A program made the translations under genes and the position numbers. A stretch of 64,000 bases of DNA, from positions 158,118 through 222,117 of the forward strand of contig NZ_KE383848.1 of the NCBI RefSeq assembly GCF_000422485.1. Direction: 5' to 3'. The notes below the pieces were generated by a model, which saw only the letters and a program-made list of their open reading frames with translations, made no database searches and had not been told where the DNA came from. This stretch comes from Paenibacillus pasadenensis DSM 19293. GTDB lineage: Bacteria > Bacillota > Bacilli > Paenibacillales > Paenibacillaceae. Positions 8,547 to 18,135 of the stretch are shown here, one piece after another; position 1 is the first letter of the stretch; each line of letters begins with the position of its first letter.

Positions 8547-9083
8547 ATGGCGATTCGATATGTAGGGGTGTATGAGCGGGATGCGCAGGCCGAGCAAGCG
8601 CTCGGCGAGCTGCAGCGCGCGGGGTTCAGCCGGGACGAGCTGTCGGTGCTGACGCGAGACAGGGAGCGGTATGACGGCGTGCTGGACGAATCCGGAACGA
8701 TGGCGCCCGAAGGCATCGCCGCAGGCGTGACGACCGGCGGCCTCGCCGGCGGCACGGTCGGCTTGCTGGCCGGCCTCGGGGCGCTGGCCATCCCGGGCAT
8801 CGGCCCGATCATCGCGGCCGGTCCGATCGTCGCCGCTCTTGGAGGCGCGGCTGTCGGCGCGAGCACGCTCGGCATCGTCGGCGGGCTCGTCGGCATGGGC
8901 TTCGCGGAGAGCGAGGCCAAGCGCTACGAGAAAGAGGTGCAGGACGGACGCATCCTTGTCTTCGTCGAAGCGGCTCCGGAGGATGCGCGCGATGCGATCG
9001 GCATCCTGGGCGCTGCCGGCGCGCTGCGCACCGAGCGCGTCGACGACGAGCCGCGCGCCGGCGGCGATGTGACGCTGCTCTGA
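8547..9083 (+). CDS. General stress protein, YflT/17M-like fold with glycine-rich membrane segment
   Basis: A 178-residue protein. The N-terminal 40 residues (MAIRYVGVYERDAQAEQALGE and following) match the start of general-stress YflT/GSP-17M domains. The centre (about 58-120) is a long Gly/Ala-rich hydrophobic stretch like glycine-zipper membrane inserts, and the C-terminus returns to a charged domain (KRYEKEVQDGRILVFVEA) typical of the second half of this fold. No enzymatic motif is visible and the role is unknown beyond stress association in relatives. AAGGAGG lies eight bases before the ATG. It is followed by a strong terminator. Confidence 0.75.
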   Translation: MAIRYVGVYERDAQAEQALGELQRAGFSRDELSVLTRDRERYDGVLDESGTMAPEGIAAGVTTGGLAGGTVGLLAGLGALAIPGIGPIIAAGPIVAALGGAAVGASTLGIVGGLVGMGFAESEAKRYEKEVQDGRILVFVEAAPEDARDAIGILGAAGALRTERVDDEPRAGGDVTLL

Positions 9084-9124
9084 TCGCCGGAGCGGAGGCG
9101 GCAGCGATCGCACGAAGCTGAACA

Positions 9125-9171
9125 GGGCTGTCCGAAGATCTCCATCCTGAGATCTTTGGACAGCCCTTTTT
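9125..9171 (+). terminator. Intrinsic terminator of the stress-protein gene
   Basis: An 18-bp stem with one G-T pair: 9125-9142 pairs with 9149-9166 around the loop CATCCT, followed by TTTTT (9167-9171). Confidence 0.92.
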
Positions 9172-9322
9172 GCGAGCAGGATCGGGTAGGAAGACGAGAT
9201 TACATGGCTTGCAGCCTCTCCGAGCCGGACGCTGCAGAAGGATTGCGTTCGCGCTCGAGCAGCTGCCGGACGCTGCCTCGACCTTCTCGCCTACGGCCGC
9301 CGCACAGAGCCGTCAGTCAGCT

Positions 9323-10447
9323 CTACGCCTTCGGCGCTTCCAGGTTGACGACATCCCCGCTGTAGGACACCGTCGCCTTGAGCAGCTCGGTGAACAGCGC
9401 GAGCGGCACGGTCAGCCGGCCTTTGCCGTCTACGACAGGGGCCGCCCCGAGCCGGACCGGAGCCGACTTGTCGACGCTGTAGCTGTCGAGTCCTTTGGAT
9501 ACGGCGGTCCACGTGTCGCCCTTGCTCAGCTCAAGCGTGCTCGTCGCGGCGGTCCACTTCGTCTTGTAGCCGAGCGCTTCGGCGACCTGGCGCGCCGGAA
9601 TCATCGCGACGCCGTCCTTGCTTTGCGTCACGCCGATGCCTTCGAGAGGCTGGCCCTGCACCTGAACGGCGAGCACGGGCTCGGGCGAGCCGGCTTCCGG
9701 CAGCGCGATCGGGAATTCCGGAGCTCCGGTCGCATACGGCGCGATCTCGTAGGGCTGGAACACGACGCGCGCCTTGCCGCCCGAGATATAGAACGGCTGG
9801 TCCTCCTTCACGCCCGCGAATCCGTCCTCGAAGTACAGCTCGGGATGGGCCGCGATCTGGCGCTTGATTTCCTTGTCGACATGCTCGGCGTAGTCCTCTC
9901 CGTAAAGCGTCGCCAGCGTCATGTACGAAGCCTCGGCGCCGTTCGCGACGTTGTACGTATCGATGCGGCTGATGCCATGGGCGCCTCCGCTATAGATGTA
10001 GGTATTCAGCTTCAGGGAGAGGAAGCCCCCGTCCACGAGCGACTCGCTGCGGGCGGCGGAGAACTGCAGCTTGATCTCATGCTTATGGAATGGATAAGAT
10101 TCCTTCTGCGACGACGCCCGATCCTCCTCCGCCTGCCTGGCCACCGCCTCGAGGTCTTTCAGCGCGGCGCTTTCGAGGATGCCGTTCAGCTGCTGCTGGA
10201 ACTTGGCGTCCTTCAAGCCGCTCACGACCGGGATGTACAGGGAGGCCTCGTAGGCTTTCGTGCTGCGGACGATCTTCTTGACGGAAACGGCCGGGTGTAC
10301 GGCTGTCTCGGCCGGCGCCGGCGTCGCGGCTGCGGCCGCGGCAGACGGGGCGTGGGAGCCGAGCGCCGCGCCTCCGAACAGGGCCGTTCCGGCCAGAGCG
10401 AGCATCAGCCTCCGGGCATGCTTTCCTTTTTGCGTACGAACGTTCAT
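9323..10447 (-). CDS. Secreted RsiV-like DUF4163/DUF3298 protein with copper-amine-oxidase-type stalk domain
   Basis: Signal peptide (positive start, hydrophobic about 14-32, Ala-rich cleavage zone), then DUF4163/DUF3298 with the hallmark NTYIYSGGAHGI. That module is the extracytoplasmic half of the anti-sigma factor RsiV, which senses lysozyme in Bacillus. The C-terminal 100 residues (ARQVAEALGYKTKWTAATST, then RLTVPLALFTELL) are a copper amine oxidase N-terminal-like stalk repeat common in Paenibacillus exported proteins. No cytoplasmic sigma-binding segment exists, so it is not itself an anti-sigma factor. The start at 10447 is set by GGAGGAGG eight bases upstream; a start at 10465 would ignore it. 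A possible ECF-type promoter lies upstream. Confidence 0.82.
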   Translation of the reverse strand: MNVRTQKGKHARRLMLALAGTALFGGAALGSHAPSAAAAAATPAPAETAVHPAVSVKKIVRSTKAYEASLYIPVVSGLKDAKFQQQLNGILESAALKDLEAVARQAEEDRASSQKESYPFHKHEIKLQFSAARSESLVDGGFLSLKLNTYIYSGGAHGISRIDTYNVANGAEASYMTLATLYGEDYAEHVDKEIKRQIAAHPELYFEDGFAGVKEDQPFYISGGKARVVFQPYEIAPYATGAPEFPIALPEAGSPEPVLAVQVQGQPLEGIGVTQSKDGVAMIPARQVAEALGYKTKWTAATSTLELSKGDTWTAVSKGLDSYSVDKSAPVRLGAAPVVDGKGRLTVPLALFTELLKATVSYSGDVVNLEAPKA

Positions 10448-10497
10448 GATGCATTCCTCCTCCAACCGTGGTTGCCTTTTCTTCTCTTCTCTTATCC

Positions 10498-10526
10498 TAG
10501 ACTGCTTCGGCCGCCATAAGGTTACA
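10498..10526 (-). promoter_or_regulatory. Possible ECF-sigma promoter of the RsiV-like gene
   Basis: On the minus strand TGTAACCTT (10518-10526), then GTCTA (10498-10502) about 16 bases on, resembling the AAC and CGTC elements of extracytoplasmic-function sigma promoters. There is no good sigma-A match. GTTAC/GTAAC also forms a short inverted repeat at 10521-10536. Suggestive only. Confidence 0.3.
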
Positions 10527-10668
10527 GAAGGGTAACGTTTTGTCGAACGCCGTCAGCGGGGATCGGTCGAGGCGCCGCTTGCGCCGCGCGGCGTTCGGTT
10601 CAGATGGGGCGCGGAAGGGTAAAGTAAGGCTGTATCTTAGGAACCTTCAGGCAAAGGAGAGAATCATC

Positions 10669-11202
10669 ATGGCAAAGGTAGCTTTTTTGCTCGGACCCCA
10701 GTTCGAGGACAGCGAGATGCAGGCCCCTTATGAGGCGATCCGGGCGGAAGGTCACGAGACGGTAATCATCGGCCTCAAGGCCGGAGAGAAGCTTGAGGGC
10801 AAGCAGGGCAAGGCCAGCTATACGACGGAGCTTGGCATCGCCGACGCGAAGCCGGAGCAGTTCGACGCGGCGGTCATTCCCGGGGGCTCCTCTCCGGAAG
10901 CGCTCCGCAACGACCCGTCGATCCAGTCGTTCGTACAGCGGCTCGACGAGGAGAAGAAGACGATCGCGGCGATCTGCCACGGTCCGCAGATTCTCATCAG
11001 CGCCGGGCTGGCGAAAGGCCGGACGCTGACCTGCTATCCGCCGCTGCGGGACGATCTGGCGAATGCCGGCGCCCACTATGTCGATCAGGAGGTCGTCGTG
11101 GAAGGCAATTTCGTCAGCTCCCGCACGCCGGAGGACGAGCCGGCCTTCATCCGCGAGACGCTCAAAAGCATCGGCTCCCGCGTCAAGCAGTCGTCGCGCT
11201 GA
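10669..11202 (+). CDS. DJ-1/PfpI family protein (general stress protein 18-like)
   Basis: A 177-residue PfpI/YfkM-type protein of the class I glutamine amidotransferase-like fold, whose members act as glyoxalase/deglycase-type or chaperone-like stress proteins. The nucleophile elbow AAICHGPQILISAG gives C103 followed by H104, and E16 in FEDSEMQAP is the conserved acidic partner. The start at 10669 is fixed by AAAGGAGA nine bases upstream; the frame is open further upstream but nothing conserved lies there. Monocistronic, with its own terminator. The exact substrate cannot be read from sequence. Confidence 0.92.
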   Translation: MAKVAFLLGPQFEDSEMQAPYEAIRAEGHETVIIGLKAGEKLEGKQGKASYTTELGIADAKPEQFDAAVIPGGSSPEALRNDPSIQSFVQRLDEEKKTIAAICHGPQILISAGLAKGRTLTCYPPLRDDLANAGAHYVDQEVVVEGNFVSSRTPEDEPAFIRETLKSIGSRVKQSSR

Positions 11203-11217
11203 GCACGCGCATTCCCG

Positions 11218-11258
11218 CCGCCGGACAAGCCGCTTCCTGCTGCTGTCCGGCGGTTTTT
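11218..11258 (+). terminator. Intrinsic terminator of the pfpI gene
   Basis: CCGCCGGACA (11218-11227) pairs with TGTCCGGCGG (11244-11253), followed by TTTTT. Confidence 0.88.
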
Positions 11259-11370
11259 CGCGTTCATTTGCATGGAGGAGGCATTTTGGGTACGATGGAG
11301 AAAGCTGTAGAGGCGCGGCCGAAAAGCAAGGCTGGCGCGCCTATTTTCCAAAGGGAGTGCCGATGCCCGT

Positions 11371-11868
11371 ATGAACCTGTCGATCCAGATCTCGCCGCTG
11401 TGGTCCTTGCTTATCCCGTTGCTCGGAGGGCTGGCGGTCATCATGGTGCGCGTCCGTTCCACCCGCAAGCCGACGACCTTGCGCAAGATCCTCATTCCGC
11501 CCCTCGGCATGGCGACCGGTTTTTTGATGTTCGTCGTTCCCGAGACGCATATACCGCTCCTCTGGGCGCTTTGCGCTTTCGCCGTCGGCGCTCTGCTGTT
11601 CTCCATCCCGCTTATCCTGACGTCCAAGATGGAGTTTGTCGGCGAAGATGTCTACTTGCGCCGCTCCAAGGCGTTTTTCTTTCTGATCCTTATTCTGCTG
11701 GCGATTCGTCTGGTGCTTCACGACGTCGTCGAGCAGTACGTTTCGGTGCTGCAGACCGCCTCGCTGTTCTTCCTGCTGGCGTTCGGCATGCTCGTGCCTT
11801 GGCGGCTCGCGATGGCGTACAAGTTCCGCCAGCTCCACCGGGATCGTGCCGGCGCTTCGCTGTCCTGA
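11371..11868 (+). CDS. ccdC: CcdC-like integral membrane protein (DUF1453)
   Basis: A 165-residue protein with four or five hydrophobic spans (about 8-26, 42-57, 61-84, 100-116, 125-142) and the family's conserved SKMEFVGEDVYLRRSKAFF loop and MLVPWR segment. It matches the CcdC family linked by name to cytochrome c maturation in Bacillus, though the molecular role is unproven. AAGGGAG lies 13 bases upstream, slightly far; the nearer ATG at 11363 is out of frame. No ccdA or ccdB neighbour is present. A terminator follows and overlaps the bioB stop. Confidence 0.8.
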   Translation: MNLSIQISPLWSLLIPLLGGLAVIMVRVRSTRKPTTLRKILIPPLGMATGFLMFVVPETHIPLLWALCAFAVGALLFSIPLILTSKMEFVGEDVYLRRSKAFFFLILILLAIRLVLHDVVEQYVSVLQTASLFFLLAFGMLVPWRLAMAYKFRQLHRDRAGASLS

Positions 11869-11959
11869 CTGCGGCGGCGTCTGCTCCTGCGCAGGACGAG
11901 GCGGGCCCTGTCCGGTTCCTTCCGAGCCGATCGCCTGGGACTTGCCCGGGCAGGCCGGG

Positions 11960-11997
11960 CCGTGCTTTTCTGGATTTCAGAAAAGCACGGCTTTTTT
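11960..11997 (+). terminator. Intrinsic terminator of ccdC
   Basis: CCGTGCTTTTCTG (11960-11972), loop GATTT, CAGAAAAGCACGG (11978-11990), then CTTTTTT. A perfect 13-bp stem; the last T is the first base of the convergent bioB stop codon. Confidence 0.93.
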
Positions 11998-13076
11998 CAT
12001 CGGCGGACAGCGCCGCTCGGGACAGCCGGCAGCGGTTTGCCCTGGGCGATCCATGCGGCTTCGACATCCGGGGCGATGCGTTCGGGCTCGAAGCCGAGAT
12101 CCTCGAGCATGTCGAGATCGCGGCTCCACTCCTGACCGGCCGTCGTCAAGTAGTCGCCGAGGAAGATCGAGTTGGCGGCGTATAGCGCCAGCGGCTGCAG
12201 CGAGCGGAGCGTCAGCTCGCGTCCTCCGGCGACGCGGATCTCCTTGTCCGGACAGACGAAGCGCAGCAGCGCCAGCAGGCGCAGCGCATCTGCGGGAGAG
12301 ACGCGCTCGCTGCCGCCCATCGGCGTCCCTTCGACCGGATGGAGGAAGTTGACCGGAATCGAGTCCGCCCCAAGCTCTCGCAAGGCGAATGCCATCTCGA
12401 TCCGATCGTCGATCGTCTCGCCGAGGCCGGCGATGATCCCGGAGCAGGGAGAGAGGCCCGCTTCCCGGACTCGGTCCAGCGTCTGCAGCCGGTCTTCATA
12501 GCTGTGCGTCGATACGACCTGGCCATGATGCGCGGCGCTCGTATTGAGGTTATGGTTGTAGCGCTGCACGCCCGCCTCGCGCAGCTCTGCGGCCTGCTCG
12601 GCCGTCAGCTGGCCGAGGCAGGCGCAGATCTTGAGCGGCAGCTCCGCCTGGATGGCCCGGACCGCCTCGGCTACCCGCGCCGTCTCCCGTCGGCTTGGGC
12701 CGCGGCCGGAGGCGACGATGCAAAACGTGCCGACGCCTTGGGCATACGCTTTGCGGGCGGCTTCCAGCATCGCCTCGGGGCGGAGCAGCGCATAGCTGGC
12801 GATGTCGGCGCTTGAGACGATCGACTGGGAGCAGTACCCGCAGTCCTCTGGACAAAGCCCGCTTTTTGCGTTCAGGATGCGGTTCAGCTTGACCTTCCGG
12901 CCGAAATGATGGCTGCGAACGCGGAAAGCGGCCTGGAGCAGCGGCAGCAGCTCCAGGCGGTCGGCTTCCAGGACAAGGCGCGCCTCCTCGCGCGAGGGCG
13001 GACTCCCGGCAAGCGCTTTGTCGGCGAGCTTTTCCCAGAGGGACGGGCCATCGGCAGCGGAAACGGGATGCGGCAT
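11997..13076 (-). CDS. bioB: Biotin synthase
   Basis: Radical SAM enzyme that inserts sulfur into dethiobiotin, the last step of biotin synthesis. The SAM [4Fe-4S] motif is C75-x3-C79-x2-C82 (CPEDCGYC). Further BioB landmarks are the Cys in CIVASGRGP, YNHNLNTS, and the [2Fe-2S] ligands around CSGIIAGLGE and IRVAGGRE with its conserved Arg. The 359 residues include a 20-residue N-terminal extension. GAGGAGG lies just upstream, and a BirA-type operator covers the promoter. No other bio gene is adjacent. Confidence 0.96.
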   Translation of the reverse strand: MPHPVSAADGPSLWEKLADKALAGSPPSREEARLVLEADRLELLPLLQAAFRVRSHHFGRKVKLNRILNAKSGLCPEDCGYCSQSIVSSADIASYALLRPEAMLEAARKAYAQGVGTFCIVASGRGPSRRETARVAEAVRAIQAELPLKICACLGQLTAEQAAELREAGVQRYNHNLNTSAAHHGQVVSTHSYEDRLQTLDRVREAGLSPCSGIIAGLGETIDDRIEMAFALRELGADSIPVNFLHPVEGTPMGGSERVSPADALRLLALLRFVCPDKEIRVAGGRELTLRSLQPLALYAANSIFLGDYLTTAGQEWSRDLDMLEDLGFEPERIAPDVEAAWIAQGKPLPAVPSGAVRR

Positions 13077-13091
13077 GGGGAACCTCCTCTT

Positions 13092-13128
13092 TTGGTTAAC
13101 CGATATTATATATTTTTTAGTTAACTAA
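13092..13128 (-). promoter_or_regulatory. BirA-type biotin operator over the bioB promoter
   Basis: Two GTTAAC-centred half-sites, TTGGTTAACC (13092-13101) and TTAGTTAACTAA (13117-13128), flank AT-rich DNA. On the minus strand this contains TATAAT between the arms. That is the layout of Firmicute biotin operators bound by the BirA repressor/ligase, so bioB should be repressed by biotin. Confidence 0.8.
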
Positions 13129-13174
13129 TAACAGCTATTGTAGCAGCAACTTCCATAACCTGTAAAGGCGTCGA

Positions 13175-13237
13175 TTGACTTTAGGAGGCTTGAATGCTAA
13201 GCTGAAGTCAACGTGTTAGATTGTATGCAATGTATAG
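13175..13237 (+). promoter_or_regulatory. ohrR promoter region with two inverted repeats
   Basis: TTGACT (13175-13180) is followed 17 bases later by TAAGCT, a weak -10. TTGACTT (13175-13181) and AAGTCAA (13205-13211) form a 7-bp inverted repeat. Downstream, TTAGATTGTATGCAATGTAT (13216-13235) contains ATTG-TATG-CAAT and resembles the TTGTA/TACAA-rich OhrR operator of Bacillus. Autoregulation by OhrR is inferred. Confidence 0.5.
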
Positions 13238-13253
13238 AGGGGGAGTCCATCCC

Positions 13254-13820
13254 ATGACACCTTCACGTCCGCCGCGCCCGAGCGCCGATCAGCCAGGCGC
13301 GGCGGGCCGGGCCCCGAGCCCTTCCTCGGAAGGGCTTGGAACCGGCGCAGCAGCAGGAGCGCTCCCGCTGGATCTCCAGCTCTGCTTCGCCCTTTACGCC
13401 TGCTCCAAGGAAGTGACGAGGCTGTATCGTCCGCTCCTGCAGGAGCTGGGCATCACGTACACCCAATATGTGACGCTGCTGGCGTTGTGGGAGCAGGACG
13501 GGCTGCCGGTCAAAGGCCTGGGCAGCCGGCTTTATCTGGACTCCGGGACGCTCACGCCGCTGCTCAAGAAGCTGGAGGCGGCCGGGCTCGTGAATCGGAT
13601 CCGGGACGGAGCGGACGAGAGGGTGCTGCGGGTGTACTTGACGGAGCAGGGACGGGCGCTGCAGATGCAGGCCGCGAACATCCCGCAGGAGCTGTGCCGC
13701 GTGCCCGGCATCGACCTGCAGGAGCTGGAGGAGCTGAGGGTTCGGCTGCAGTCGCTCCATGGACGGATTCATCATCAGGTTGAGGAGGAGAGTTCAGATG
13801 GCTATCGTCACGAACCATAA
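13254..13820 (+). CDS. ohrR: OhrR-type MarR family organic-peroxide sensor
   Basis: Winged-helix repressor that senses organic hydroperoxides through an N-terminal cysteine. Numbering from 13254, C44 in DLQLCFALYACSKEVTRLYR aligns with the reactive Cys15 of B. subtilis OhrR; the following LGITYTQYVTLLALWE, the recognition helix SGTLTPLLKKLEAAGLV and the wing DERVLRVYLT are characteristic. A second Cys (C50) is nearby. A Pro/Ser/Gly-rich extension of about 35 residues precedes the domain. The start at 13254 has GAGGGGGAG eight bases upstream. It overlaps gpx by 23 bases, so the regulator and a thiol peroxidase form one operon in place of the usual ohrR-ohr pair. Confidence 0.88.
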   Translation: MTPSRPPRPSADQPGAAGRAPSPSSEGLGTGAAAGALPLDLQLCFALYACSKEVTRLYRPLLQELGITYTQYVTLLALWEQDGLPVKGLGSRLYLDSGTLTPLLKKLEAAGLVNRIRDGADERVLRVYLTEQGRALQMQAANIPQELCRVPGIDLQELEELRVRLQSLHGRIHHQVEEESSDGYRHEP

Positions 13821-14334
13821 GCTTGAAACGCTCGGAGGAGAACCGGCGCAGCTGGCCGACTACGAGGGCAAGGTGCTGCTCGTCGTCAACACGGCCAGCA
13901 AATGCGGGCTGACGCCGCAGTACGAGGAGCTGCAGGCGCTGTACGAGAAGTACAAGGATCAAGGCTTGGTCGTCCTTGGCTTTCCAAGCAATCAGTTCGG
14001 CGCTCAGGAGCCGGGCTCCTCGGATGAGATCGAGGGCTTCTGCAAGGTGAACTACGGCGTCAGCTTTCCGCTGTTCGCCAAGACGGATGTCAACGGCGCG
14101 AACGCCCATCCGTTGTTCCGGCAGCTGACGGCGTCAGCTCCGTTCCAAGGCTTCGACGACTCCGACAAAGGCCGCCGCTTCGCCAGCATGTTCAGCCCGG
14201 AGCAGCTGGAGAGCGACGACGTGAAGTGGAACTTCACCAAGTTTCTGATCGCACGCGACGGCTCGATCGTCGGCCGCTTCGAGCCAAGCGTACAGCCGCT
14301 GGATATCGCCCCGGCTATCGAGAAGCTGCTTTAG
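13798..14334 (+). CDS. gpx: Glutathione peroxidase family thiol peroxidase
   Basis: A 178-residue non-selenium GPx/BsaA-type enzyme that reduces hydroperoxides, in bacteria generally with thioredoxin as electron donor. The peroxidatic residue is C36 in NTASKCGLTPQY, the catalytic Gln is Q70 in FPSNQFGAQEPGS, the Trp/Asn pair lies in VKWNFTKFL, and C82 in FCKVNYGVSFP is the probable resolving cysteine. The start at 13798 is fixed by GAGGAGGAGAG inside the end of ohrR. Translationally coupled to OhrR, so induction by organic peroxide is inferred. The window's trxA lies 44 kb away. Confidence 0.94.
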   Translation: MAIVTNHKLETLGGEPAQLADYEGKVLLVVNTASKCGLTPQYEELQALYEKYKDQGLVVLGFPSNQFGAQEPGSSDEIEGFCKVNYGVSFPLFAKTDVNGANAHPLFRQLTASAPFQGFDDSDKGRRFASMFSPEQLESDDVKWNFTKFLIARDGSIVGRFEPSVQPLDIAPAIEKLL

Positions 14335-14476
14335 GCGGACGAGCCGACGCTTTGCTTTCGAGGCTCCGCTCTGCGAATCGAGCCGCGGATGCCGGCACCG
14401 AGCCGCGGGCCGACTGGACCTTCGGGCGCGCTCAAGAGCAATCCGGACGTCCGGACGGACGGTCTTGCATCTCCCT

Positions 14477-14502
14477 GCCCCCTTATATCAGGGGGCTTTT
14501 TT
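14477..14502 (+). terminator. Intrinsic terminator of ohrR-gpx
   Basis: GCCCCC (14477-14482), loop TTATATCA, GGGGGC (14491-14496), then TTTTTT. A TACAAT (14506-14511) right after it may be the -10 of glnS, though no clear -35 accompanies it. Confidence 0.85.
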
Positions 14503-14547
14503 GTGTACAATAGTAGGATATAGGTCATAGAAAGGTTGGGTGGTCGC

Positions 14548-16212
<1,665 letters not shown>

Positions 16213-16290
16213 TCTTTCCAACATGATGAAGAAGCCGTCCTTTCCCGCGATGAAGCTTGCGGCGATCGGGCGGCTTTTGGTTATTCGCGG

Positions 16291-16330
16291 CGGAAGCCTC
16301 TGCTCTCTAGAGCAGAGGCTTCCGTTTCTT
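16291..16330 (+). terminator. Intrinsic terminator of glnS
   Basis: A perfect 16-bp inverted repeat, 16291-16306 with 16309-16324 (CGGAAGCCTCTGCTCT and its complement), followed by TTTCTT. Confidence 0.88.
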
Positions 16331-16368
16331 CTCTCCATGAGAGGGTCTAGCTTTCTCCTCTGAACATG

Positions 16369-16397
16369 AAAAAAGCGGCCCCGAAGGGCCGCTTTTT
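16369..16397. terminator. Bidirectional terminator between glnS and the SLH gene
   Basis: AAAAAA, GCGGCCC (16375-16381), loop CGAA, GGGCCGC (16386-16392), TTTTT. The GNRA-type tetraloop and flanking A/T runs let it work on both strands; its main client is the minus-strand SLH gene. Confidence 0.9.
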
Positions 16398-16414
16398 GCT
16401 GGCATAAGGAAGGA

Positions 16415-18007
16415 TTAGTTCGAGAGGCCAGCGATCGGCAGATAGCGTGCGATCATCGTTGCCGCTTCAGCACGGTTAGCAAAGGCGTTTCCTGCGATCG
16501 CAGTCGAGGATTGGCCGTTCACGATGCCGGCTTTCACAGCAGCGGCGACCTCAGCTTTTGCCCATCCGAGGATTGCCGTATCCTTGAATCCAGCCAGAGC
16601 TGCGTTTGCATCCGCATCCGACAGCTTGATGGATTTTCCGGCGTACTCCGTCGCGCGAACGACGATAGCGGCTACCTCTTTACGAGTGATTGGCGCGTTC
16701 GGGTTGAAGTTGCCTTTCTCGTCCCCAATGACCAGGCCGATTTCAGCAGCAGCAGCTACCGTACCGGCATACCATTTGGTGGAGATCACGTCGTTGAACT
16801 TGTAGGTCGACGACGTTACAGGCTGTACTCCCAGCGAACGGATGACCAGCGCTGCGAATTCCGCACGCGTGATGCCGCGTTTCGGCTCGAACAGGTTTTT
16901 GCCCGTGCCTTCAACGATCAGCTTCTCGGAGAGGGACTCGACAGCGTTCTTGGACCAGAACGGCAGCGCGTCATTGAAGCGAGCCGTCTTGCCTTGAATC
17001 ACCGTGTAGATGGAGGAACCGTCACGCTTCAGCGTAGCGATCGTCTTGTCGTCTGCCTTGGCGAACGTGCTAGGCACGAAGCTCAGCTCTTTCGCGGTCG
17101 GGTTGAACAGGACGCCTGCAGCGCTTGGCGTAGCGGCCGAAGTCAGAGGAATCGTACGTTGTACGAGTTGTCCAAACTTCTCGATCGGAAGCTCCTTGCC
17201 GCCGCCGACAGCTACAACTTTGAAGTCGTAAGCGTCAGCCAGCTGCGTCGCGCCGACTGCTTTCACGGCATCGTTGACGGCTTTCGCCGCATCGCCTTCA
17301 AGCTTCTTCATTTCCACGCGGATGACCAGATCTTTCAGCTCGACCCCGAGGGATTTCGCCAGATCAGCCAGTTTCAGCGCAGCAAGCGGAAGCGTGATGG
17401 ATACGCCGGCATCGTTGTAGATGGTCAGCGTCTTGCCGCTCAGCAGAGCGTCAGCAGGCAGATAAACCGTGTCCGTAGTCGTTTTGATACGGGCGTTTTC
17501 GTCTGCTGCCAGAGCTGCGATCAACCGGTCGCGGTTAACTTTACCGTCAGCACCGATGATGTCGCCCGTTGGAGGAGTGATGCCGCCGCCCCATCCGCTG
17601 CCACCGCTCATGATGTTGTCTACACGACCGTATACGACACCTCCAACAACGCTTTTGTCAGCGTATTGAAGGCTGTAGTAAGTCGAGTTTGCAACGGTAG
17701 AATCGATGGTGTAATGATAGCGACCATTGGTGTATGTACTGTACGTCGCATACACCGTGGTTCCAACCGTATCGTTCTCGCCGTAGACTTGAATCGCGAT
17801 GCGGTTCAGCCCATCGACGTACACATCGCCGTTCACATAAGTATCACGGTCGACATACACGGTACCTGTTACGCGGTTGTCCTTAGCGGAAAGACCGGTA
17901 AAGTTAGAAGCCGCGAATGCTAGAATCGGAGACAGAGCGGATACCATCATCATGAAGACGAGCAAAGCCGCAGTCTTTTTTGTTACAAGCTTTTTCATAA
18001 TTTTCAT
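16415..18007 (-). CDS. SLH-domain cell-surface (candidate S-layer) protein
   Basis: Exported 530-residue protein with a signal peptide (KKLVTKK, hydrophobic core, cleavage near LAFAAS at about 32). An N-terminal region rich in Thr/Tyr/Gly (about 33-140) looks beta-rich; the middle (150-335) resembles no family I can name. Three S-layer-homology domains occupy about 341-395, 402-460 and 472-526, with ITRAE, ITRKE and ANRAE in the motif positions; they bind pyruvylated secondary cell-wall polymer. Next to a WsfB-like glycan ligase and rml genes, it is the likely protein acceptor of the glycan. Expression looks strong and structured: AAAGGAGG, a leader ORF whose stop overlaps this start, and a long leader. 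ATG at 17998 is an alternative start. Confidence 0.9.
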   Translation of the reverse strand: MKIMKKLVTKKTAALLVFMMMVSALSPILAFAASNFTGLSAKDNRVTGTVYVDRDTYVNGDVYVDGLNRIAIQVYGENDTVGTTVYATYSTYTNGRYHYTIDSTVANSTYYSLQYADKSVVGGVVYGRVDNIMSGGSGWGGGITPPTGDIIGADGKVNRDRLIAALAADENARIKTTTDTVYLPADALLSGKTLTIYNDAGVSITLPLAALKLADLAKSLGVELKDLVIRVEMKKLEGDAAKAVNDAVKAVGATQLADAYDFKVVAVGGGKELPIEKFGQLVQRTIPLTSAATPSAAGVLFNPTAKELSFVPSTFAKADDKTIATLKRDGSSIYTVIQGKTARFNDALPFWSKNAVESLSEKLIVEGTGKNLFEPKRGITRAEFAALVIRSLGVQPVTSSTYKFNDVISTKWYAGTVAAAAEIGLVIGDEKGNFNPNAPITRKEVAAIVVRATEYAGKSIKLSDADANAALAGFKDTAILGWAKAEVAAAVKAGIVNGQSSTAIAGNAFANRAEAATMIARYLPIAGLSN

Positions 18008-18102
18008 TTCACCTCCTTTCGAGAAAATAAATGGAAATCAAAAGGGCAGTAAGAATCCTTGTGATTCTGCGCTTGCAGATCACTGTTCTTGAAGCTATGC
18101 AA
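18004..18102 (-). CDS. Predicted 32-residue leader peptide overlapping the SLH start
   Basis: On the minus strand AAGGAGG (18110-18116), eight bases, then a TTG (18100-18102) opens 32 codons (MHSFKNSDLQ to FSRKEVK) whose TGA overlaps the SLH ATG as ATGA. The SLH ribosome site lies inside its last codons. The product shows no signal peptide or known family. The overlap suggests translational coupling or attenuation of SLH synthesis. Tandem translation starts are known upstream of Brevibacillus wall-protein genes; here the upstream frame is separate. The good ribosome site and exact overlap are the only evidence. Confidence 0.5.
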   Translation of the reverse strand: MHSFKNSDLQAQNHKDSYCPFDFHLFSRKEVK

Positions 18103-18135
18103 CTCGTTTCCCTCCTTAATGCCTTTAGTAGAACT

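Noticed and set aside
9170-10519. 449-codon open frame opposite the RsiV-like gene
   Set aside because: Antisense shadow; the minus strand has a signal peptide, ribosome site and recognisable domains.
16511-17923. 470-codon plus-strand frame opposite the SLH gene
   Set aside because: No ribosome site or known motif; SLH repeats on the minus strand are unambiguous.
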